5,472 nucleotides of DNA from Candidatus Hermodarchaeota archaeon. GTDB lineage: Archaea; Asgardarchaeota; Hermodarchaeia; Hermodarchaeales; Hermodarchaeaceae. Each line of letters begins with the position of its first letter. Positions within the stretch are counted from its first letter, which is position 1. Under the pieces are notes generated by a model. That model was not told the DNA's origin. It did not search any database and saw nothing but the letters and a program-made list of their open reading frames with translations. Location of the stretch: positions 1 to 5,472 of the forward strand of contig JAEOSA010000143.1 of assembly GCA_016840595.1 (NCBI GenBank). The letters run 5' to 3'. Position numbers and translations under genes: made by a program. Of the stretch, positions 1-5,169 are shown piece after piece.

Positions 1-177
1 GACACCCCACAGCCGTTGTCGGAAAGAAAGCCGACTTTCCCATTGTTTTTCAGGACGCCGCATAAAGGGAAGAATGCGTTCGAATTGTTCTACTCGGAAC
101 CGATACCCACATTGGTGACAAACAGCGTCCTTGGAATCTACACGAATCAAACATTCAGGACACCGCAATGAGGACAT
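1..177 (-). CDS. Zinc-ribbon protein, N-terminal part (truncated at window edge)
   Basis: The reading frame starts at an ATG at 177 and stays open for 59 codons to the left edge, so the C-terminus is missing. Seen: a CPEC motif (Cys6, Cys9) and a CHQCG motif (Cys20, Cys23), a compact CxxC-x10-CxxC zinc ribbon at the very N-terminus. A basic and aromatic stretch rich in Arg, Phe and Trp follows (about residues 25 to 59). No ATG, GTG or TTG occurs in frame between the upstream stop (TGA near 235) and this ATG, which fixes the start. Inferred: many archaeal proteins of this build continue into membrane segments, and the cationic stretch before the cut would suit that, but nothing hydrophobic is visible yet. 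The function is not recognisable. It is divergent from leuS. Confidence 0.6.
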   Translation of the reverse strand, partial: MSSLRCPECLIRVDSKDAVCHQCGYRFRVEQFERILPFMRRPEKQWESRLSFRQRLWGV

Positions 178-215
178 GCAAGAACCACACTCGATATCAG
201 GAAATTGGAGACGAG

Positions 216-231
216 CTTTATTTGCTTTCGG
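216..231 (-). promoter_or_regulatory. Candidate BRE/TATA promoter of the zinc-ribbon gene
   Basis: Read on the minus strand, CCGAAAGC (231 to 224, resembling the archaeal BRE pattern cRnAAnt) is followed directly by AAATAAAG (223 to 216, TATA-like). Transcription would begin about 25 bp downstream, near 193 to 196, giving a leader of about 16 to 19 nt before the ATG at 177. This is a match by eye to a degenerate consensus. The same CGAAAG element recurs in the plus-strand promoter 15 bp away. Confidence 0.35.
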
Positions 232-245
232 TTTTCAACCACTGA

Positions 246-259
246 CGAAAGGTTTAAGT
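246..259 (+). promoter_or_regulatory. Candidate BRE/TATA promoter of leuS
   Basis: CGAAAG (246 to 251) fits the archaeal BRE pattern and abuts GTTTAAGT (252 to 259), a reasonable TATA box. Initiation would be expected near 281 to 284, leaving a leader of nearly 150 nt before leuS, which is long for an archaeal housekeeping gene. A later, weaker promoter cannot be excluded: there is an A/T-rich patch around 375 to 383. The TTTAAG core is close to palindromic, so it could also serve the minus strand. Confidence 0.35.
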
Positions 260-292
260 TCGAAATCCGCACATCTCCTTTTCGAAGTGATC

Positions 293-356
293 CCTATGGG
301 GTATGACTTTCTCACAAACAATTGATCATTTTCGTAAACCAGCTAGTTACCCCAGG
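293..356 (+). promoter_or_regulatory. Possible structured leader (hairpin) upstream of leuS
   Basis: The left arm (293 to 308) and right arm (345 to 356) can pair as CCT/AGG, GGGGTA/TACCCC and ACT/AGT. This gives 12 pairs, broken by two 2-nt bulges, both on the 5' side (296-297 and 304-305). The loop is 36 nt. The core GGGGTA/TACCCC pairing is exact. No covariation or folding energy is available here, and a helix closing so large a loop could arise by chance. If real, it lies in the leuS leader and would occlude the start of the small frame at 296. Confidence 0.25.
296..325 (+). other. Possible 9-codon upstream ORF in the leuS leader
   Basis: ATG at 296 to TGA at 323 to 325 encodes MGYDFLTNN. 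It is preceded by GTGAT (287 to 291), which matches the GGTGAT part of the archaeal Shine-Dalgarno complement, 4 nt before the ATG. It contains a single leucine codon (CTC), so a classical leucine-codon attenuator is not indicated. It may simply be a chance frame; low confidence. Confidence 0.15.
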
Positions 357-415
357 TTTAGGAGGGGATCGCAACGAATAACAACCGTTCTCATGGCGAC
401 TTTTTTCAATACAGT

Positions 416-420
416 GGAGG
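416..420 (+). promoter_or_regulatory. Shine-Dalgarno site of leuS
   Basis: GGAGG with 9 nt to the ATG at 430. It supports this start over the out-of-frame ATG at 393. A second, orphan GGAGGGG at 361 to 367 has no start codon at usable distance. Confidence 0.7.
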
Positions 421-429
421 TTCGATTCC

Positions 430-3324
430 ATGATTGATCCTAAAGAAATAGAGCCGAAATGGCAAATGCGATGGCGTGAAGCACAAGCGTTTGAAGCGGA
501 TCCTGATTCACAACGACCCAAATTCTATTTGACAGTGCCGTATCCTTATGCTAATGCACCAATGCATGTGGGTCATGGTCGAACCTATACGATCGGTGAT
601 ATCATCGCACGGTATAAGCGGATGAGTGGTTACAATGTACTGTTTCCTATGGCCGCCCACGTCACGGGTACTCCAGTAGCAGGTGTTGCTAACCGGATTC
701 GGGCAAAGGATCCAGAGATTCTAAAAGATTACCGCACAAATATTGGATATTGGCGACCAAAGAAGGATATTGACTCGGTACTAGCAACATTTACCGATCC
801 TAAGGCAATAGCCCAGTTCTTTGTCAACGTTTTCGAAGGCGACTTCAGAAAACTAGGATATTCAATTGATTGGCGACGCAAATTCACGACTAACGATCCC
901 GAATACCATGCCTTTGTTACGTGGCAGTTTATCAACTTGCAACGACTTGGTTACATCACAAAAGGAAATTACCCGATATTGTACTGTGTCAACTGTGGAA
1001 ACGCTGTTGGCGAAGACGACCTCCTTGTGGGTGAACATGCAAAAGTCGCAGAATTTGTTGCCATCAAATTCCCCTATGAGGATGGTTACCTCGTTGCCGC
1101 CACCCTCAGACCAGAAACCGTTTATGGAGTAACTAATGTCTGGATAAATCCAAACGTCACCTACATGAAACTCCAAGTAGGTGAAGAAATCTGGTATACA
1201 GCCCAACCAGCAGCCCGAAAACTAGTCAACCAAGGACACAAATCGAAGCGAATAGAAGAAATTCCTGGCACTGAGTTCATTGGAAAAACCTGTAAATCTC
1301 CAGTTGAAGATCGGGATTTACTGATTCTACCCGCTGAATTTGTAGATCCGGAGAATGCAACAGGTATAGTCTACAGTGTGCCTTCGCACGCGCCTTTTGA
1401 TTGGGCTGCTCTCCGAGAGCTCCAGAAGACGAAAAAAGCCATTCAAGGGTTCAAACTCGACTTTGAAGCCGTGAAGGCAATCCAGCCAATTTCCATCATT
1501 GCAGTTGAAGGCTACGGTGAACATCCTGCCATTGAATTAATTGACCAAATGAAGATAAAAAATCAGAAAGCTACAGCAAAACTTGATGAAGCCACCGAGA
1601 CCCTCTATCGAGCCGAATTTTACCAGGGAATAATGAAAGACAACACTGGACCCTTCGCAGGACGAAAAGTCAACGAAGTTAAAGAAGACGTCATAACTCA
1701 TTTACAAGAACAAAATCGTGCGTTTCGTTTTTACCAACCCGATCAAAAACCAGTCACCTGCCGATGTGGAAATGAAATCGTTGTCGCGGTACTTCCTGAT
1801 CAGTGGTTCATCAATTATGGCAACGCCGAATGGAAAACAAAAGCCTCGAAAGCCTTAGTACAAATGCTCATCTACCCAAAGATGTACCGTAAACTATTCG
1901 AATCAACTTTCGATTGGCTTAAAGAGCGACCTGCAGCCCGGAAACGTGGACTAGGAACCCGTCTTCCATTCGACCGAAATTGGGTCATAGAATCCCTTTC
2001 CGACTCAACCATCTACATGGCATTCTACCTCATTATCAACCATATCCGAAACAACCAGATTAACCCACAACAACTGGATCTATCATTCTTCGATTACGTT
2101 CTAATAGGCAAAGGAGACATAGCTCAAGTAGCAGAGAAAACTGGTATCCCGGTTGATACACTCCAAACGATGCGAAGCGAAGTTGATTACTGGTACCCCA
2201 ATGACGACCGCCACACAGCCGTAGGTCACATTCCAAATCACCTCTCCTTCTTCATCTTTCATCATGCAGCACTCTTTCCAGAACGTTACTGGCCCAAAGC
2301 AATTACTCTCAACGAATTTGTAATTCGAGACGGAGAAAAGATGAGTAAGAGTAAAGGGAATTTCATTCCAATGTCAGAGATACCTCGACGATATGGAGCT
2401 GACCTGTATCGCCTTTACATCAGCCAAATCGGAGACTTACAATCTCTTGTCGATTGGAAGGAAAAAGATGTAAACACTGTACATCGACGTATCAAACGAC
2501 TCATTCGGATCTTTGATGAAGCATCTAAGATACCTGATATCCCTCTGAATGCTACCAAGCTCAGCATGATAACCCGTTGGATTCTCTCCAAAATTAACAC
2601 CACTATCAGAGATGCTACTGATTCAATCGAGCATTTCCGTTTCCGAACCTTCATCCTGCAATCCTTTTTTCAATTACAAAGCCATGTCGAGTTCTATTTA
2701 CGTCAAATAAAAAAAGATAACCCAGAACGAAATCCTGTGCTTAGATACATCATCACACGTTGGACCAAACTTCTCGCTCCCGTCATGCCCCATTTATGTG
2801 AAGAAGTCTGGGAACGACTGGGAAGCATCTCCTTTGTTTCATTAGAGAGTTGGCCCACACCAGACGAGCAGTACATTGATGAAAAAATTGAGAAAGCCAT
2901 GGAAGTCGTGTCTCACACAATTGCTGACATCAAAGAGATCAAAGGACTCCTAAAAGGTAAGAAGATAGAGACAGCCCACATCTATGTTAGTCCGACGTGG
3001 AAGTATGGTGCGTTCAATAAGCTAGCAAAAGCCGATGTCCCACCCACCATGAAGGACCTGATGCCCATATTGATGAAGGATGCTAAACTACGAAAACGTG
3101 GAAAAGCAGTCAATGAACTTGTCCAAGTGGTCGCAAAAGCTGGGGGTTATTGGACTTTTGTTGATAAAAAGACAGAAATGAAAGCCCTAAAAGAAAACAG
3201 CAACCTCATCCAAGCTGAAACCGGCTTAACAATAGATGTCCAAGATGGCGATAAACCCACAAATGATCCGGAAAAACGGGCTCCTAAAGCGTTACCAGGC
3301 CGTCCTGCGCTATTCTTAGAATAA
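430..3324 (+). CDS. leuS: Leucyl-tRNA synthetase, archaeal type
   Basis: Class Ia aminoacyl-tRNA synthetase. It activates leucine with ATP, charges tRNA-Leu in the cytosol and edits mischarged products. Seen over 964 residues: the HIGH-box variant HVGH (46 to 49); CVNCG (186 to 190), a zinc-binding-type pair at the base of the inserted editing domain; the editing (CP1) signatures TLRPETVYG (225 to 233) and SVPSHAPFDW (316 to 325), with the family's conserved Asp as D324; a second Cys pair CRC (444 to 446) before DQWF; WVIESLSDSTIYM (518 to 530); the catalytic KMSKS (637 to 641); then an all-alpha anticodon-binding region (about 690 to 830) and an archaeal-type C-terminal domain ending LPGRPALFLE, which in this family contacts the long variable arm of tRNA-Leu. 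Length matches the Pyrococcus enzyme (about 967). The start is set by GGAGG at 416 to 420, 9 nt before the ATG. No frameshift or missing catalytic motif is seen. Confidence 0.98.
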   Translation: MIDPKEIEPKWQMRWREAQAFEADPDSQRPKFYLTVPYPYANAPMHVGHGRTYTIGDIIARYKRMSGYNVLFPMAAHVTGTPVAGVANRIRAKDPEILKDYRTNIGYWRPKKDIDSVLATFTDPKAIAQFFVNVFEGDFRKLGYSIDWRRKFTTNDPEYHAFVTWQFINLQRLGYITKGNYPILYCVNCGNAVGEDDLLVGEHAKVAEFVAIKFPYEDGYLVAATLRPETVYGVTNVWINPNVTYMKLQVGEEIWYTAQPAARKLVNQGHKSKRIEEIPGTEFIGKTCKSPVEDRDLLILPAEFVDPENATGIVYSVPSHAPFDWAALRELQKTKKAIQGFKLDFEAVKAIQPISIIAVEGYGEHPAIELIDQMKIKNQKATAKLDEATETLYRAEFYQGIMKDNTGPFAGRKVNEVKEDVITHLQEQNRAFRFYQPDQKPVTCRCGNEIVVAVLPDQWFINYGNAEWKTKASKALVQMLIYPKMYRKLFESTFDWLKERPAARKRGLGTRLPFDRNWVIESLSDSTIYMAFYLIINHIRNNQINPQQLDLSFFDYVLIGKGDIAQVAEKTGIPVDTLQTMRSEVDYWYPNDDRHTAVGHIPNHLSFFIFHHAALFPERYWPKAITLNEFVIRDGEKMSKSKGNFIPMSEIPRRYGADLYRLYISQIGDLQSLVDWKEKDVNTVHRRIKRLIRIFDEASKIPDIPLNATKLSMITRWILSKINTTIRDATDSIEHFRFRTFILQSFFQLQSHVEFYLRQIKKDNPERNPVLRYIITRWTKLLAPVMPHLCEEVWERLGSISFVSLESWPTPDEQYIDEKIEKAMEVVSHTIADIKEIKGLLKGKKIETAHIYVSPTWKYGAFNKLAKADVPPTMKDLMPILMKDAKLRKRGKAVNELVQVVAKAGGYWTFVDKKTEMKALKENSNLIQAETGLTIDVQDGDKPTNDPEKRAPKALPGRPALFLE

Positions 3325-3328
3325 GATC

Positions 3329-3520
3329 CTAAGCAACCCGTCGACCATATTGTTGTGTCTCAGTACTAGGTTCTCCGATTGGAAATTCGTGTTCACATTT
3401 TGGACATTTTGCATGTCCACAGTTCCCCATCGTTGCTGAGGGACAATCACCACATGCCATGATACGTCCATAACTAGTATCAAATCGAAAGCCACATTGA
3501 GGGCAGACAACGAGGGTCAT
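3329..3520 (-). CDS. Small cysteine-rich zinc-ribbon protein of a metal-uptake operon
   Basis: A 63-residue cytosolic-looking protein with no signal peptide or membrane segment. Seen: seven cysteines arranged as CPQC (6, 9), CGDC (23, 26), Cys34, and CPKC (39, 42), plus His36 in the NCGHAKC segment. This is a double zinc-ribbon-like layout. Small archaeal and bacterial proteins of the pattern CPxCG...CxxCP...C...CPxCG are, to my knowledge, often found beside metal (notably iron or nickel) transport genes; a metal-handling or regulatory role is inferred, not shown. The start is supported by GGAGCGAT (3535 to 3528), 7 nt before the ATG. It lies 56 nt downstream of the receptor gene in the same direction, so it is probably the second gene of that operon. 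Its stop is 4 nt from the leuS stop (convergent). Confidence 0.8.
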   Translation of the reverse strand: MTLVVCPQCGFRFDTSYGRIMACGDCPSATMGNCGHAKCPKCEHEFPIGEPSTETQQYGRRVA

Positions 3521-3576
3521 TTAGTAAATCGCTCCGGTGCTTCCTTCCGGTGCCGCGTAAAAAGCATTTCGGACGA

Positions 3577-4647
3577 TTAATCTCGTACACGTGTATAACG
3601 AATTAGAAGGACCAATTCAATGATAGCAATTCCCCCAAGAATGGCAGCAACTATAATAACAGGCATACTGATGATAAGGAAATCGGAGACAGAAGGAATT
3701 CCACCACCCACCCCGGTTGCTACTACACCCGTATTGTAAGCCATTATCCCGATGTAATCCTCGAGCGCAGAGAAGATTATACGAAGCCACACCAGTGGAA
3801 CCCCCGAGTCAGCTGACAATTGTTGGGCAAACTCCCCTGCTGCCTGAAGCCTTGCGACATCGGAAGCCAAAATTAAATTGACTGATCCATTCCGGAGTGC
3901 CTGTTCTACTGTAAATAATTCAGGTCCAGAAATGAAGATATTCTCTCCTTCCGACAGAAGAGCTACCACGTCGAGCCCAAGAGCTTCAGTGACATACGCC
4001 TCTGCAGGGAAAGTAATGACTACACGTTTTCCTGAAAATCCATTAAGCTGACTCTGCTCAGCGATGAAAGCCTCTAATTCCGTAACTTCGAGTACGAATT
4101 CATTGAAACGTCCTTGCCAATATTGAATAAAGGTTGCATTCAATGAAGAACACATAACGCGTGTTGCATTAGCTATTGCGATAGCATTCTGTGGTAATAA
4201 CCAGTAGCCGTGGAGATTATCATTATGATCATGCTGGTGTGCGATTTGACTTGAAATTTCAGAATATCCAACAAGTGGAAGAAGTTCTGCTCCCAGTACT
4301 TCGTAGTCTTCGAGTGTAATGTAGGGCTTACCCGTCTGATTTGCAAGTTCTTCTTCCCAAGTGAAATGCCCGGTCAGTACCAAGAAATCCGCAGAATTGG
4401 CTTCAGCGATTACTGCTGGAGTGAGTGTAAAAGTATGAGGTTCGATACCCTCAGGGAGCAGGACGGAAATCGCAGTGCGTATACCTCCGACTTTGCGTAC
4501 AATGCCAGCTAAAGGCTGAATCGAGACGCCAATATTTAATGCGGGAGTTGTCTGTGCGAAGGTGTTAGGAAAAACACCCACTGCGCCAAAAATCAAACAC
4601 AACATTACTGCACTTGCAAGAAATTGGACCCTTCGCATTCTTATCAT
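3577..4647 (-). CDS. ZnuA/PsaA-type metal ABC transporter receptor with C-terminal membrane anchor
   Basis: Extracytoplasmic metal-binding receptor of the cluster A-I (ZnuA/TroA/PsaA) family, delivering a divalent metal to an ABC importer. Numbering is from a TTG codon at 4653; the ATG at 4647 is residue 3 and is the start chosen here, as no ribosome site favours TTG and the promoter implies a nearly leaderless message. Another ATG lies at 4638. Seen: basic N-terminus and hydrophobic core (8 to 30) ending FAQ, a secretion signal; IEPHTFTLTP (70 to 79), holding the first family ligand His73; a short His-rich loop, HQHDH (139 to 143); then LHGYW with His148 at the usual second ligand; and a C-terminal hydrophobic segment (about 324 to 351) followed by basic RYTRVRD, a stop-transfer anchor. 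The third and fourth ligands appear replaced (Phe215 in ITFPAEAY; no Asp/Glu in VWLRIIF). It heads an operon with the zinc-ribbon gene and is divergent from the regulator and ATPase. Family is confident; metal is uncertain. Confidence 0.88.
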   Translation of the reverse strand: MIRMRRVQFLASAVMLCLIFGAVGVFPNTFAQTTPALNIGVSIQPLAGIVRKVGGIRTAISVLLPEGIEPHTFTLTPAVIAEANSADFLVLTGHFTWEEELANQTGKPYITLEDYEVLGAELLPLVGYSEISSQIAHQHDHNDNLHGYWLLPQNAIAIANATRVMCSSLNATFIQYWQGRFNEFVLEVTELEAFIAEQSQLNGFSGKRVVITFPAEAYVTEALGLDVVALLSEGENIFISGPELFTVEQALRNGSVNLILASDVARLQAAGEFAQQLSADSGVPLVWLRIIFSALEDYIGIMAYNTGVVATGVGGGIPSVSDFLIISMPVIIVAAILGGIAIIELVLLIRYTRVRD

Positions 4648-4669
4648 CTTCAATCTGGGCCTGAGCCCT

Positions 4670-4683
4670 CATTATTAACTTTT
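4670..4683 (-). promoter_or_regulatory. Candidate TATA region of the receptor operon
   Basis: On the minus strand, AAAGTTAATAAT (4682 to 4671) is TATA-like. Its centre near 4676 predicts initiation around 4648 to 4652, at the receptor's start codon, hence a leaderless or very short leader. It coincides with the left half-site of dyad 1, so a bound repressor would block TBP. The whole region is A/T rich, so the exact box is uncertain. Confidence 0.35.
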
Positions 4684-4700
4684 AACAAGTTTGTTAATAA
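4672..4700. promoter_or_regulatory. Operator-like dyad 1 in the divergent control region
   Basis: TTATTAAC (4672 to 4679) and GTTAATAA (4693 to 4700) are exact inverted 8-mers, with centres 21 bp apart and a span of 29 bp. Nested between and across them is a second exact palindrome, TTAACAA-GT-TTGTTAA (4682 to 4697). The outer geometry resembles NikR sites (Escherichia coli GTATGA-N16-TCATAC; Helicobacter pylori TATTATT-N11-AATAATA). Assigning it to the adjacent NikR-like gene is inference; A/T-rich DNA produces such repeats more readily than average. Confidence 0.45.
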
Positions 4701-4708
4701 CTCCCGAA

Positions 4709-4740
4709 TATTAATAACATTTCTGTTCTTTTTATTAATA
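4709..4740. promoter_or_regulatory. Operator-like dyad 2, overlapping the regulator's TATA box
   Basis: TATTAATAA (4709 to 4717) and TTATTAATA (4732 to 4740) are exact inverted 9-mers with centres 23 bp apart. Their core repeats that of dyad 1: GTTAATAAC at 4693 and ATTAATAAC at 4710. The right arm lies in the likely TATA box of the regulator gene (4731 to 4740), so binding there would give autorepression. Low sequence complexity is the main caveat. Confidence 0.42.
4731..4740 (+). promoter_or_regulatory. Candidate TATA box of the regulator-ATPase operon
   Basis: TTTATTAATA lies about 30 bp before the ATG at 4765. Initiation would fall at about 4761 to 4766, at or a few bases before the ATG, so the message is probably leaderless. 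A GGTG at 4755 to 4758 could be a weak ribosome site if transcription begins a little earlier. No clear purine-rich BRE precedes it. Confidence 0.4.
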
Positions 4741-4764
4741 CAATACTCAAGCGTGGTGTAACCA

Positions 4765-5169
4765 ATGCCCATCGTCAGCATTTCCATAAGCGATGAAGAC
4801 CTTCGCGCCCTAAACCGGCTCCAAACAGAGGGCGGATTCACAAACCGCTCCGAACTTCTCCGTAGAGCTCTTCGAACGCTAGCTAGCGAAGTTCAAGAAC
4901 TTGATAAATTATCGGGCGAAACTTCAGCTGTGCTAACTATTGTCTATGGAAAAAAAGGCAAGGGGATTGAGAGTAACTTTCTACTTCATCGCCAAGCCCA
5001 ACTCATCGATGCATTGCTGCACTCTCACACAGTTAACGGAGAATGTATTGAAGTTATTGTCGTTAATGGTCCAGCAAATGAAGTGCGTAAATTGATAAAA
5101 ACGCTGAAAGGCAACCGCAAAATCCATACTATGAAAGTCGCCATAATCGGAGGGGAAACATCTGACTAA
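4765..5169 (+). CDS. nikR: NikR-family nickel-responsive-type transcriptional regulator
   Basis: A metal-sensing ribbon-helix-helix repressor of 134 residues, close to the family's usual 130 to 150. Seen: N-terminal strand PIVSISIS (2 to 9), helix, turn GGFTNRSE (23 to 30), and second helix to about 45, the CopG/Arc fold with the typical NRSE motif. An ACT-like metal and tetramerisation domain follows from about 53 (AVLTIVYG to KVAIIGG). The four square-planar nickel ligands of E. coli NikR (His76, His87, His89, Cys95) align exactly as His75, His86, His88 and Cys94, with identical spacing H-x10-H-x-H-x5-C. At the DNA-reading strand the usual Arg is replaced by Ile3, while Ser5 and Ser7 remain polar. 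The gene lies downstream of two dyads and overlaps the ATPase start, so it probably controls both divergent operons. Family assignment is strong; that the sensed metal is nickel is inferred from the ligand set. Confidence 0.9.
   Translation: MPIVSISISDEDLRALNRLQTEGGFTNRSELLRRALRTLASEVQELDKLSGETSAVLTIVYGKKGKGIESNFLLHRQAQLIDALLHSHTVNGECIEVIVVNGPANEVRKLIKTLKGNRKIHTMKVAIIGGETSD
5149..5155 (+). promoter_or_regulatory. Shine-Dalgarno site deciding the ATPase start
   Basis: GGAGGGG inside the end of the regulator gene, 6 nt before a CTG at 5162 and 24 nt before the first conventional start, a TTG at 5180. The spacing favours CTG. The same bases also encode Gly-Gly-Glu of the regulator, so they need not have been selected as a ribosome site. 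Confidence 0.45.

Noticed and set aside
251..271. tRNA T-arm-like stretch around GTTCGAAATC
   Set aside because: No acceptor, D-arm or anticodon stem can be assembled around it; it is a short chance resemblance.
131..325. 64-aa plus-strand open frame across the left intergenic region
   Set aside because: It runs antisense through the zinc-ribbon gene and both promoter elements, and its product has no recognisable motif. Only its last nine codons, with a separate ribosome site, were kept as a weak upstream ORF.
393..437. 14-codon frame from ATG at 393, overlapping the leuS start
   Set aside because: It has no ribosome site at usable distance and is out of frame with leuS; probably chance.
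862..1206. 114-aa minus-strand open frame inside leuS
   Set aside because: Antisense shadow of the strongly conserved editing-domain coding sequence; no motif and no ribosome site.
3533..3553. Direct repeat TCCGGTGC, two copies 13 bp apart, between receptor and zinc-ribbon genes
   Set aside because: Only 8 bp and two copies; the second overlaps the GGAGC ribosome site on the minus strand. Nothing suggests a mobile or regulatory repeat.
3559..3563. Run of five T on the minus strand shortly after the receptor stop, a possible terminator
   Set aside because: Short T-runs end archaeal transcripts, but five bases without further support are too common; at most it reduces read-through into the zinc-ribbon gene.
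4657..4668. GC-rich palindrome GGGCCTGAGCCC just upstream of the receptor start
   Set aside because: Only a 4-bp stem, probably outside the near-leaderless transcript; not convincing as a regulatory hairpin.
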